A stretch of 64,000 nucleotides of DNA, taken from contig JAOABQ010000067.1 in assembly GCA_026418275.1 (NCBI GenBank), positions 1 through 64,000 on the forward strand, read 5' to 3'. The notes beneath the pieces are model-generated. The model did not search any database and was not told where the DNA came from. It worked only from the letters and a program-made list of their open reading frames with translations. Shown piece by piece: positions 18,837 through 27,287 of this stretch; position 1 is the first letter of the stretch; every line of letters starts with the position of its first letter. The position numbers and the translations under genes were made by a program. Source of the DNA: Clostridia bacterium. Its GTDB lineage: Bacteria > Bacillota > Clostridia > Acetivibrionales > DSM-2933.

Positions 18837-18857
18837 CGATTTCATATTTTTATGATT
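18826..18857. repeat. Left joint: att core plus element arm
   Basis: Core TCCGGCCCGCC (18826-18836) is shared with the right joint. The arm ATTTCATATTTTTATGATT (18839-18857) lies on the element side and is the reverse complement, with one mismatch in 19, of the arm at 30262-30280. Confidence 0.88.
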
Positions 18858-18878
18858 GTAAAACCTATTTGAAATCAC

Positions 18879-19215
18879 AATTAAAAGAGATGGAAATTAC
18901 CGGATCTAGATCTGGCAAAGGCCACATTTAATCAAAGGTATTGCCAACTTCTAAGGCATAGTTTGCTTGGGCAATAAAAATTTCCTTGAATTGAAAACAT
19001 AAAAATAATGTATTAATATAATAGTTGCAACTAAGCTTTATTAAAAAGAGTCTGGTTTCAATAAACCTACAATGTTGAGTAAATTTTTACATATCGCATC
19101 TTAGGAATGATATAAGAAAATACAAACAAATACTGCCATTCTGTTGCAAAACGTAGGCTAATGAAATTGTAGACTTAAAATTATAAAAAAATACAGTGTA
19201 TAATGAGGGGAAACT
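18879..19215. other. Element left-end intergenic region
   Basis: AT-rich, with no gene or clear terminator. A weak promoter for the DUF2809 gene may lie near 19190 (aaaatacagtgtataatgag). Confidence 0.35.
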
Positions 19216-19614
19216 TTGAAAATTCGTTTAATTTATTTTGGTTTATTTGTTTTATGTTTTGCAGCTTGTGTGGTGATTGTGAAGTTGTTCAATGACAACT
19301 TGTTTATTAGAGGCTACATTGGAGACATGATAGTTATTTTGTTGATATATTTTCTCATTAGTGTTTTTTATAATTTTAAACCTTTGACACTTACAATTAT
19401 AACTCTTGTATTGGCTTTTTTAGCAGAATTCTCACAGTATATAAACCTTGCAACTTTTTTAGGCCTTCAACATAATACATTTGCCCAATTAACGATTGGA
19501 TCAGTTTTTGACCCATATGATTTGGTTGTATACACTGTTGGCGCATTTTTGGTATATATCATTGATACAAAGTTAGTGAGAAATTATGTTTTGAAATTTT
19601 GTAGTTCCAAGTAA
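19216..19614 (+). CDS. DUF2809 family membrane protein
   Basis: A 132-residue protein with four predicted membrane helices (about 5-25, 33-52, 57-76, 100-120). The GDMIVILLIYFLIS and LAEFSQ segments and the C-terminal FDPYDLVVYTVGAFLVYI stretch are typical of DUF2809. Function unknown. The start is a TTG nine bases after GAGGGG. It is the first gene inside the cotJC element. Confidence 0.65.
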   Translation: MKIRLIYFGLFVLCFAACVVIVKLFNDNLFIRGYIGDMIVILLIYFLISVFYNFKPLTLTIITLVLAFLAEFSQYINLATFLGLQHNTFAQLTIGSVFDPYDLVVYTVGAFLVYIIDTKLVRNYVLKFCSSK

Positions 19615-19706
19615 AGTAATGAATAGACATATCTTCGGCTTACTCGCTATTTCAGCCATTAAATAAAAAAGAAATTCAAATGACAAATACAGCATAAGGA
19701 GATTTC

Positions 19707-20615
19707 ATGCAGTATACGACTATTGATTATAAAAAACGTGTTTTCCGCGCCATGAATTTTATCAGCCGGAATATAGAACGAGATCTATCTTTGGAAGAGA
19801 TTGCTGAATCAGCTGCTTTTTCCATGTTTCATTTCCACAGGATTTTCAAGGCTGTTGTTGGTGAAACTGTTGCTGGTTTTACGAGGAGGCTACGTCTCGA
19901 GTTGGCTGCAAACCGTCTTATATCTAAACAACTTGATGATATCACCACCATAGCAATGGACTGTGGTTTCTCAAGCTCACAAAATTTTGCCAAGGCGTTC
20001 CGTCAGCATTTCGGAACAACACCTTCAGAATATCGCAAAAGCAAGATTGGAAACATAAATAGCAAGAAAGAAAACGCATTTTCCCTCCAGGCAATGTATA
20101 ATTCTAATACTGTATTCATGAATTATTTAAAGAAGGAAAGGAAAAACATAATAAATGCGGAAGTCAGAGAAATGCCAGAATATAATGTTGCCTTTATACG
20201 AAAGATTGGCCCTTATGTCAAAGAAACTTGCCAACCAGCATTCCGAGAGTTGATGAAGTGGGCAGGTCCTCGGAATTACGTGTGGCCGGAGAAGATACTT
20301 GCTATCTATTGGGATAACCCGGATGTTACCCCTGCGGAAAAGTGCCGTTTCGATGCATGTATAATTGTTCCTGACGGTACAGTTTCTGAAGGACAGGTAT
20401 ATATCCAAAGCATTAGTGGTGGACCCTATGCGGTGTGTCATTTTGAGATTAAGCCTGACTACATCCAACAGGCATGGGAAGATGCCTATGTATGGCTTTG
20501 TGACACTGGATATGAATGTAATGACAAACCATGCTATGAATTATACCACAACAATGCTGCAGAACATCCGGAAGGTAAGTGGATTTTTGATATTTGTATT
20601 CCCTTGAAACTCTAA
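19707..20615 (+). CDS. AraC family regulator with GyrI-like effector domain
   Basis: 302 residues. Two helix-turn-helix motifs lie in residues ~10-110 (LSLEEIAESAAFSMFHFHRIF, then ITTIAMDCGFSSSQNFAKAF and TPSEYRK). A GyrI-like ligand-binding domain follows at ~150-302. Such regulators sense lipophilic compounds and activate efflux or modifying genes. It is 180 bp upstream of a gene that also ends in a GyrI-like domain, so the two may share a ligand. It is an intact homologue of the broken regulator at 14034. It lies inside the cotJC element. Confidence 0.88.
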   Translation: MQYTTIDYKKRVFRAMNFISRNIERDLSLEEIAESAAFSMFHFHRIFKAVVGETVAGFTRRLRLELAANRLISKQLDDITTIAMDCGFSSSQNFAKAFRQHFGTTPSEYRKSKIGNINSKKENAFSLQAMYNSNTVFMNYLKKERKNIINAEVREMPEYNVAFIRKIGPYVKETCQPAFRELMKWAGPRNYVWPEKILAIYWDNPDVTPAEKCRFDACIIVPDGTVSEGQVYIQSISGGPYAVCHFEIKPDYIQQAWEDAYVWLCDTGYECNDKPCYELYHNNAAEHPEGKWIFDICIPLKL

Positions 20616-20798
20616 AACTGATTTGTTACTTATAAATCGGATGCAGCCGAGGGCATATGGACAGGGTTGATTTCAAATTCCAGGTATTAGGTATAATGGT
20701 ACTACCAAAAAAGACATTTTGGAACCATAAAAGCAAGAATGGAAAAGATGAAAGGAAAATAGGCATTTGAAGCCGCATAGCTTAAAAGGAGGGAAATA

Positions 20799-21854
20799 AT
20801 GGGAAAATTAAAAGCAGGTTCATTTAATCCTTTACCTATAGCACCGATGGTACTTGTTGGTGCAAATGTAAATGGGAAGCCAAATTATATGACAGTAGGA
20901 TTTGTAAATGGAGTAAATATTAAACCGTCTATCGTTTGCATTAGTCTGAATAAAAACCATCATACGCCAAAAGGCATCATTGAGAACGGTACTTTCAGTA
21001 TTAATATTCCTTCTGCTGATTATGTTACGGAAACTGACTATTGTGGTTTGGTCAGTGGAAAAACAACAGATAAATCAAATATCTTTACAACTTTCTATGG
21101 GGAATTAGAAACTGTCCCCATGATTGAAGAATTTCCAATCACATGCGAGTGTAAGTATATTGATAAAAAAGTTGAATTTGCAATGGATATTTTATATTTT
21201 GGTGAAGTTCACCAAGTCTATGCGAACGAAGAAATTATTAGGAGTAACAAAGAAGTTGATATTGTAAAAGCTAATCCATTAATTTTAGGAATAGATAATT
21301 TGTATAGAACTGTAGGTGAAAGCGTGGGACAGGCTTACCAGAATGGATGGAAATATATTCCGAAAGAAAGAACTCCAATGCCAGATTTATTTTCAGATAC
21401 ATATCAATGTCAGCTTATTGATCAGCCAGCTCAGCCCTCGCTCACAATTCGTTTCCAGGTGACAGCGGAAAATATCCCGCAAATAATCGGGCAGGCTTTA
21501 TTTGCTATTACCCGATATGCAGGTGAATTAGGGGTCAGCCCTGCGGGTGCTCCTTTTGTGGCCTATCATGGTATGGATGGGCACAAGATGGATATGGAAA
21601 TCGGGTTTACGTTTAGGCAAAGGCTTAAAGGCAAAGACAATATTCAGGCAAGTGAAATCCCAGGAGGTAAATATGCATCTTGTATTCATTTCGGACCATA
21701 CGAGCAATTGGGAGGTGCCCGCGCAGTGTTGCATCAATGGATGCTGAAAAATAACTATAGCGGCACCGGGGTATCGTATGAATTTTACCTCAATGCCCCA
21801 CAGAAAACACCGCCTGATAAACTGGAGACACAAATTGTATTTCCCCTTAGATAG
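20799..21854 (+). CDS. Flavin reductase domain fused to GyrI-like domain
   Basis: 351 residues in two parts. Residues ~1-190 form a flavin reductase-like FMN-binding split barrel (PIAPMVLVGANVNGKPNYMT, then SIVCISLNKNHHTPKGI and FSINIPS). Residues ~205-351 form a GyrI-like or AraC effector-binding domain (FAITRYAGELG, EIPGGKYASCIHFGPYEQL, YEFYLNAP). The linker KYIPKERTPMPDLF joins them without a stop. The ribosome site is GGAGGG. The fusion suggests ligand-controlled flavin chemistry, or a fused sensor or sequestering domain, and it sits next to an AraC/GyrI regulator. Confidence 0.78.
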   Translation: MGKLKAGSFNPLPIAPMVLVGANVNGKPNYMTVGFVNGVNIKPSIVCISLNKNHHTPKGIIENGTFSINIPSADYVTETDYCGLVSGKTTDKSNIFTTFYGELETVPMIEEFPITCECKYIDKKVEFAMDILYFGEVHQVYANEEIIRSNKEVDIVKANPLILGIDNLYRTVGESVGQAYQNGWKYIPKERTPMPDLFSDTYQCQLIDQPAQPSLTIRFQVTAENIPQIIGQALFAITRYAGELGVSPAGAPFVAYHGMDGHKMDMEIGFTFRQRLKGKDNIQASEIPGGKYASCIHFGPYEQLGGARAVLHQWMLKNNYSGTGVSYEFYLNAPQKTPPDKLETQIVFPLR

Positions 21855-21987
21855 GTTATGCTAAGGTAAACCTTCTCTTCTTCAGTCGTTAATTGCAAAG
21901 AAAATTTGTAAAAAAAGAAATAAAAAACGGCGTCTGTGAGGTGCACCACAAATGTTGACATATTCAATATTTGGAGGTGCATTTTTC

Positions 21988-22107
21988 ATGGCAAATTACT
22001 CGTTAGAAACTAAACTCAAGGCAGTAAAAGATGTGTTAGAGCTAGGTATGTCAGCAACTGTCACCGCACATTTATTTGGGTTTAGCTTGGGAGAATTTGA
22101 TTTGTGA
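21988..22107 (+). pseudogene. IS3-family transposase OrfA fragment
   Basis: MANYSLETKLKAVKDVLELG followed by a helix-turn-helix-like MSATVTAHLFG is the start of an IS3-family OrfA. The frame runs into unrelated sequence and stops after 39 codons. No second ORF or right end is present. The bases just upstream, including a repeated GAGGTGCA, may be the IS left end. Confidence 0.6.
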
Positions 22108-22344
22108 CACATATACTTTATATTGTGCAATAGAACCTTAGCCATTTTGAGCGCAATGCAGCTTGGAGTTTTCAATAACAGCTGCTTAATGTTTAGCGTA
22201 TTTTGGTAAAAGACACTAAAGAGTGGGTGGTGTTTATGCCAATAAAAATAATTAAAATTTAGGACTTGCATCAAAGAATTTTTTTTTGCTATACTGTTTT
22301 CACCATTTGCGCAAAGGAAAACTTCAGAATTAGAGGTGTATATT

Positions 22345-23040
22345 ATGGACAAGGTTATTCCGATTATGCCATGCCCCAATATAAAAGCACAGGTAGAGTT
22401 TTATCAGCAATTGGGATTTGAGCTTATAGACTTGTATACTTCACCAAATCCGTATGCGGCAGTACAATATGGAATAATAGAATTGCATTTTTACGGAAGC
22501 AGAAAAGTGGTTCCTCCCGAAAACCCGACAATGTGCTTTGTACAAGTCGACGATGTAGATGCTGTTTATGATATTTTTTCCGGTAACTTAAAAAAGCACA
22601 CAGGCAAGGTTCCGCGCTCTGGAATACCACGAATTACCAAGGTGCGTGATTTGAGTAATGACCGCCGGTTTACATTGACCGATACAGGTGGAAACACCAT
22701 TTTTGTAGGTTCTCGAACTAAAGCGGATACCGTCAATTTCTTTCGAACCTTACAGAATGAAGAATTTGCGCAAAAATTTGCTGTGCTGTACGATTTGGTA
22801 TACTCAAAAGAAGATTGCAGGGTGGCTGCAAATATGCTGCTAAAATTAGCCGCAGTCAAGGATTCACTTAATGATTTGGACAAAGCAAAGTTCCTGTTGG
22901 TAGCGATTGAAATACAGGTGATATTGGAACAGGCTATGGATGATATAGAACTCAAATCGTTATTTGAAGTCCATAAGGACAGCGGTGAGGATTGGGAAAA
23001 GGTCAAAAAAAGGTATTTTGCCATACTGAAGGAAGAATAG
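22345..23040 (+). CDS. VOC family protein with C-terminal helical domain
   Basis: About 231 residues. Residues 1-125 are a VOC module (VIPIMPCPNIKAQVEFYQQL, then FTLTDTGGNTIFVG). Residues ~130-231 form a helical domain rich in Leu, Lys and Glu with no match I know. The ATG at 22345 follows an AGAGGTG site at good spacing; an in-frame GTG at 22336 overlaps that site. Bleomycin-resistance-type binding proteins share the first half. It lies inside the cotJC element. Confidence 0.72.
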   Translation: MDKVIPIMPCPNIKAQVEFYQQLGFELIDLYTSPNPYAAVQYGIIELHFYGSRKVVPPENPTMCFVQVDDVDAVYDIFSGNLKKHTGKVPRSGIPRITKVRDLSNDRRFTLTDTGGNTIFVGSRTKADTVNFFRTLQNEEFAQKFAVLYDLVYSKEDCRVAANMLLKLAAVKDSLNDLDKAKFLLVAIEIQVILEQAMDDIELKSLFEVHKDSGEDWEKVKKRYFAILKEE

Positions 23041-23224
23041 GCCTTTGATCGTAAAAAGCATAAATAGCCAACAATCCTGCCTCGCGTAAAGGGCGGTTGG
23101 ATTGTTAGTGAAAGGGTTGTTCGTCGCTTTTCTCAAATGCTCCGTATAATTCGGCTCCAACTTGTAAAGACAAGGGACGGGACCAACGGTTTTCCTAAAA
23201 AAAGAAAATAAACTTGTTAAGGAA

Positions 23225-23623
23225 TTGCTAGTCAAACTAAACCTTGCAGCTAAAGAAGTCGCCAAGCAAATGGATATTGAGCATTTAAAGGAACTTGGGA
23301 ATAATGAGAGTTTCAATTGTTTGAACAATGCACCAACACGGGTTATAGTTTCCGGCAATGAGCAGACTTTTGTACCACTTGAAGCAGAATGTGCATCTGC
23401 TACTCAAAACTTGCTGCTTGCCGCAGAGTCAATCGGGCTGGGGACATGCTGGATTTTCTTCATCATGTTAGCGTTTAATTCTCCACAGGGTTCCGAATTG
23501 AGAAAAGAACTGAAAATACCTGAAGGCTATAAGCCCTACTATTGGGCTGTGATTGGTTATAAGCAAGACACGGCTATCAATGTACCCGACAGAAAGCCAG
23601 GCCTCATTACATACATCAGATAA
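23225..23623 (+). pseudogene. Nitroreductase-family fragment, N-truncated
   Basis: The 132 codons match the middle and C-terminal part of a nitroreductase: NNAPTRVIVSGNEQ, then ATQNLLLAAESIGLGTCWI and KIPEGYKPYYWAVIGY. The N-terminal FMN-phosphate arginine region (RRSIRKF-like) is missing, and upstream sequence in frame meets a TAA at 23165. The only start is a weak TTG. Likely a deleted remnant. Confidence 0.6.
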
Positions 23624-23923
23624 TCTGATACCGTATTGTAAGGGGGCAGACTTCCTGTCCGCTTCTGGGCTTTGGAGGTGCGAGGCTTTATATAACAAGG
23701 TTATCTTCATTTCACGTTCCACCAAAATGCTTCATGACACAGGTGTCACTTCGCTGGCCCTACCGTACCGATTCGCCAAGTGCCGAGCACCGCCATGGAG
23801 GGGGGCACTCACCGGCGTAGCAAGTACGAACCGTTAGACAACATATGACATGCACTGACTTTCGTGTTGAAATACTTAAGATGGCGCTAGAAGTATAATT
23901 TATATAAAGGATGGAGAAAGATA
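23624..23923. other. GC-richer non-coding stretch
   Basis: Short open frames exist, but none has a ribosome site and recognisable product. The part at 23740-23840 is more GC-rich than its neighbours (cgccatggaggggggcactc). It may be foreign or structural sequence, but I see no defined RNA. Confidence 0.3.
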
Positions 23924-24532
23924 ATGAGCTTACTTCCATTTATAAAAAGCAAAGAAGAAAAGTTTTGGCATTGGTTTAAGGAGAATGAGGAAAATCTATT
24001 TTATTTTGAAAAGGATAGGGATTTAGTATTCAACAAATTAGCTAACCAGCTTGAAAAGGTAAATAGAGATTTGACATTTGAATTTGGTCCTGTATCAGAA
24101 AATGGAAAAAGAGAATTTGTAATCAGTGCAGGTGGGATAAGAAAATCATTTCCTGCCGTTGAAGCCCTCTGTGAAAAGGCCCCAGGATTTGATAGATGGG
24201 ATATTGTTAAGTTTAGGCCCAGAAGAAATCCAATAAACGATATAGGTTTTGCAAATAAAAGTGTAAAAGCTGAAGATGTATACTATAAGTTTTTTAAGGA
24301 TGAAGACCCAAATAAGGTAGGATTAATAATCTTCATTAAAGATTATAAGGAAGAAGAAAAAGATATTTGGGGACAAATTGGCTTCTTGTTTTTAGATGAA
24401 GCATTAGGTGAGTATGATGTTGAAACTAAGATTGGAGCTATAGTGTTTAACGGGATCGAATCTGAGTATTTTGAGAATGCCCAACCTTTAAAGGAGTTAG
24501 CACACAAATTTGATGAATACTTTAATAGTTAA
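23924..24532 (+). CDS. Hypothetical protein, 202 residues
   Basis: Soluble and acidic, with no signal peptide. Visible features are FEFGPVSENGKREFVISAGG and an FRPRRNPIN segment, a layout seen in uncharacterised cargo or immunity-like proteins of Firmicutes and Bacteroidetes. I cannot assign a function. Its ribosome site is GGATGGAG. It lies inside the cotJC element, with a dispersed repeat (24604-24675) just downstream. Confidence 0.6.
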   Translation: MSLLPFIKSKEEKFWHWFKENEENLFYFEKDRDLVFNKLANQLEKVNRDLTFEFGPVSENGKREFVISAGGIRKSFPAVEALCEKAPGFDRWDIVKFRPRRNPINDIGFANKSVKAEDVYYKFFKDEDPNKVGLIIFIKDYKEEEKDIWGQIGFLFLDEALGEYDVETKIGAIVFNGIESEYFENAQPLKELAHKFDEYFNS

Positions 24533-24603
24533 GTATATGAATAAGAATTCAGAACGGAATTTTGGTTTTATATGTCTCAATTGTGGAAGATCATTTGGCT
24601 TTT

Positions 24604-24675
24604 TAAAAGTGTTTAAAATGCACTTCATCTGTTTGTGCCTCGCATACACTAGAAAAGAATTACGTTACGAGGCAC
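24604..24675 (-). repeat. Dispersed repeat 1, copy A
   Basis: GTGCCTCG (24635-24642) and CGAGGCAC (24668-24675) bracket a conserved middle (agaaaagaattacgtta). The flank AAAGTGTTTAAAATGCAC belongs to the second arm of the repeat. Three other copies are at 41277, 54649 and 56019. This copy rides in the cotJC element. Confidence 0.7.
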
Positions 24676-24769
24676 AAGCACAAGCGTACAGATAAGCAAA
24701 AGCTCGAAACCGGTTTATGGAGTGACCTTTTGTTGTGATTAGTGAAAGTAAAATGTTGGAGGATTATAA

Positions 24770-25327
24770 ATGGAATATGCTAGCCGGCGTCTTATATTTA
24801 GAGAATTTACTGACCTGGACTTCTCTCTGTATTATTCAATATTTTCTAATGCCCAAGTAATGAAATATACACTAATGGATCCTTTTAAAAGTGAAGAAGA
24901 AGCTCTTCCATATTATCAAAGAATCCTAAGTAATAATAAAGAAATACTAAAACGCTCTGCTTATGAATTTGGAGTGTTTCTGTCAATGGATAAAAGCTTT
25001 ATCGGGTTTGCGGATATTATGATACTTTTTAAAAATGATTTTGGCGGTTGTGGAGAAATTGGCTACTTTTTGTTACCATGTTATTGGGGTTATGGTTATG
25101 CAACTGAAATATCGAAAACATTAATTAACATTTCTTTTAAAGAACTAAACCTGCATAAGGTGAGTGCAAGGTGCAATTCAAATAATTTGCATTCAGAAAA
25201 CGTTATGAAAAAGGCTGGGATGATAAAAGAAGGTGAAATTAGAAAAGTAAGATATAAAAACGGACACTGGGATAACGAGCTTCAATATGGCATCGTTAAA
25301 GAAGACTGGGATTTTTTTAATAACTAA
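24770..25327 (+). CDS. GNAT acetyltransferase (RimJ/RimL type)
   Basis: A 185-residue N-acetyltransferase. The opening RRLIFREFTDLDFSLYY is typical of the RimJ/RimL branch. Motif A (IGYFLLPCYWGYGYATE) forms the acetyl-CoA loop, and NLHSENVMKKAGMIKEGEIR is the family ending. Targets include protein N-termini, antibiotics and polyamines; none can be chosen here. A GGAGG site precedes the ATG. It lies inside the element. Confidence 0.85.
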   Translation: MEYASRRLIFREFTDLDFSLYYSIFSNAQVMKYTLMDPFKSEEEALPYYQRILSNNKEILKRSAYEFGVFLSMDKSFIGFADIMILFKNDFGGCGEIGYFLLPCYWGYGYATEISKTLINISFKELNLHKVSARCNSNNLHSENVMKKAGMIKEGEIRKVRYKNGHWDNELQYGIVKEDWDFFNN

Positions 25328-25583
25328 TGGTCGCAGCTTATTTGCTACTCCAGACTTTGTAAGGTTAGACTCATTTGAATAATACTATTAAGACTAAAAT
25401 GCTTCCGGTTACTAAGTGAAGTGGGTATCTTAGAATGAGTTGACCGCCTGTCATATCTGCTTGCCAAGAGATTTATCAAAGGCTCGAGGGCTTTGTAAAT
25501 GCAAATCCTGACTATAAAATCGTGTACAAGATCGGTAGATTTAGCAAGCTTGTACTTTGAGCATATGAAAGGGTGACCTTATT

Positions 25584-26120
25584 GTGGAGAGAAATATTAG
25601 GAGTACGGAAGAGGCGTTTTCATTACTTAAAGAGTTAAAAGCACCTGTACAATTGATACTACACGCCGAATTAGTTAGTGAGGCGGCAGAAGAAATGATA
25701 GAAAAATTATCGACCCTTGGTATATCGTTAGACTACGACTTTATAAGATTCTCCGTAATTCTTCATGATACTGGTAAGATAATACATGTATCAGAACTAA
25801 GTAGACCAGGACATTGTCACGAGGAAGAAGGAGAGAGAATCCTTGTAGAGTTGGGAATTGACCCGAAAATTGCACGCTGCTCCTTATCTCATGCCCGTTA
25901 TACTAAAATGAGTTGTTCTATTGAAGAGCTTATTGTTGCTCTATCAGATAATCTCTGGAAGGGTAAACGTGATGAAATCTTAGAATTAATGGTAATTGAT
26001 GACGTTGCTAAACAACTAGGAAAAGAACGGTGGAACATGTATGTAGAATTAGATGAATGCTTCGAAAACATTGCTATGAAAGGAAATGAACGATTGAGCC
26101 GTAGCTGCAATAGCTTTTGA
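25584..26120 (+). CDS. HD-domain phosphohydrolase-like protein
   Basis: 178 residues. The HD superfamily ligands are visible: LILHAELV, ILHDTGK (His-Asp), GHCHEEEG and ALSDNLWKG. These bind one or two metal ions and usually hydrolyse nucleotides or cyclic nucleotides. The start is a GTG after GAAAGGGTG. The preceding 256 bp hold only a possible C-terminal remnant of another gene near 25455-25560. It lies inside the element. Confidence 0.75.
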   Translation: MERNIRSTEEAFSLLKELKAPVQLILHAELVSEAAEEMIEKLSTLGISLDYDFIRFSVILHDTGKIIHVSELSRPGHCHEEEGERILVELGIDPKIARCSLSHARYTKMSCSIEELIVALSDNLWKGKRDEILELMVIDDVAKQLGKERWNMYVELDECFENIAMKGNERLSRSCNSF

Positions 26121-26211
26121 GATTATCATTAGTATGGTTATAATGGTTTGTTCAGTATGAGTGCGGAGCTGCAGTCAGTGACTGCAATTCAGAAGTGAAA
26201 GGGGAGAGAGA

Positions 26212-26292
26212 ATGTTTGATAAAGAACTTGTACCCATCTATGCAGTGCTATTACTGCTTGTACTACTATTCACAATGAATATTTATTATTGA
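26212..26292 (+). CDS. 26-residue hydrophobic peptide
   Basis: An ATG with AGGGGAGAGAG directly upstream opens a 26-codon frame: a short charged start (MFDKELVP), then a single hydrophobic helix ending TMNIYY. Its stop TGA (26290-26292) overlaps the TTG start of the metallophosphoesterase (26289-26291). A small membrane peptide or a translation-coupling leader is plausible. Confidence 0.5.
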   Translation: MFDKELVPIYAVLLLLVLLFTMNIYY

Positions 26293-27146
26293 AAGCTATT
26301 ATTACCAGGCAGTTTAAGAAAGTACTTATAAGTAAGGTGTCCATTATTTGTTTTACTTCAACACTTGTTGCTTTTTTATGTTTTTTATACGCATACTTCA
26401 TTGAACCGTATAATATTCAAGTAAGTACAACTAATGTTTTTTCTGGTAAACTGGTTAACGAGAGTTTAAGGATAGTACATATATCCGATTTGCACTGTGA
26501 TACAAAAACAAGGAACGAATATAAACTAAAAGAGTTAATCAACCCTTTACAGCCTGATATTATTGTTTTTACGGGAGATTCCTTAAACTCATTGCAAGCA
26601 TTACCTAATTTTAAGGCGTCACTTCAGGGACTTAATGCAAAGTTTGGGAAATTTGCAGTGAAGGGAAATATAGATGTTTGGTATTATGACCAACAGGATG
26701 TTTTTTCCGAAACTGGATTTAAGGTATTAGATAATGAAGCAATAAAGTTGAAAAAGGGGAATGAGATATTTCACATCGCAGGTATACCATACGGTAGTGA
26801 ATACATGACGAAAAAAGTAATAGACAAGATTCCTTCAAGTACTTACAACGTTTTTTTATATCACACGCCTGACTTGATTGAGGATAAAAATATTAAAAAC
26901 ATTGACCTTTATTTAGCAGGACATACGCATGGTGGACAGATAAGGTTACCGTTATATGGAGCTTTAGTAACCTTATCTAAGTTTGGGAAGAAGTACGAAA
27001 TGGGGAGATATCAAGTTCAAGATACTTTGCTGTATGTTAATAGAGGTATAGGAATGGAGGGGGGATCAGCTCCTAGGATGAGGTTTTTAGCCCGTCCTGA
27101 AATAACGGTTGTTGATGTGAAACCCAAGAAGTTGGGAATTGAGTAA
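26289..27146 (+). CDS. Membrane-anchored metallophosphoesterase (YkuE-like)
   Basis: 285 residues. An N-terminal membrane segment (~17-37) anchors an outward-facing calcineurin-type phosphoesterase domain. The metal motifs are all present: HISDLH (Asp67, His69), FTGDS (Asp97), KGNID, YHTPD and GHTHGG. The GNID in place of GNHD/E lacks the usual histidine, a possible activity change. The TTG start overlaps the stop of the preceding small peptide, so translation is probably coupled. It lies inside the element. Confidence 0.82.
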   Translation: MKAIITRQFKKVLISKVSIICFTSTLVAFLCFLYAYFIEPYNIQVSTTNVFSGKLVNESLRIVHISDLHCDTKTRNEYKLKELINPLQPDIIVFTGDSLNSLQALPNFKASLQGLNAKFGKFAVKGNIDVWYYDQQDVFSETGFKVLDNEAIKLKKGNEIFHIAGIPYGSEYMTKKVIDKIPSSTYNVFLYHTPDLIEDKNIKNIDLYLAGHTHGGQIRLPLYGALVTLSKFGKKYEMGRYQVQDTLLYVNRGIGMEGGSAPRMRFLARPEITVVDVKPKKLGIE

Positions 27147-27155
27147 TTGTATATT

Positions 27156-27190
27156 AGAGGGGATTAAATCAAATCATTGCCCCTCTTTTG
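27156..27190 (+). terminator. Terminator of the metallophosphoesterase gene
   Basis: AGAGGGG (27156-27162) pairs with CCCCTCT (27180-27186), followed by a short T run. Confidence 0.65.
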
Positions 27191-27287
27191 GCACGGCTTA
27201 TGGAGCAAAATAGAATATAAGAAAAGGTTACGCGATTTCTTGAACCGGGTTTACTAAAATTGTTTATTAAGTAATAGGAGGAATAAA

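Noticed and set aside
18837..18878. GTG at 18878 as a real start for a shortened CotJC
   Set aside because: The extra codons belong to the element, lack a ribosome site, and the real N-terminus is found intact at 30377.
23740..23850. Integron attC-like site (GTTAGAC at 23834)
   Set aside because: No matching complementary box upstream and no integrase; a single seven-base match is chance.
24510..24695. Open frame of 61 codons on the plus strand
   Set aside because: Half of it is dispersed repeat 1; the same peptide (HFICLCLAY, KELRYEA) appears where the repeat recurs near 55888-56085, so it is a by-product of the repeat.
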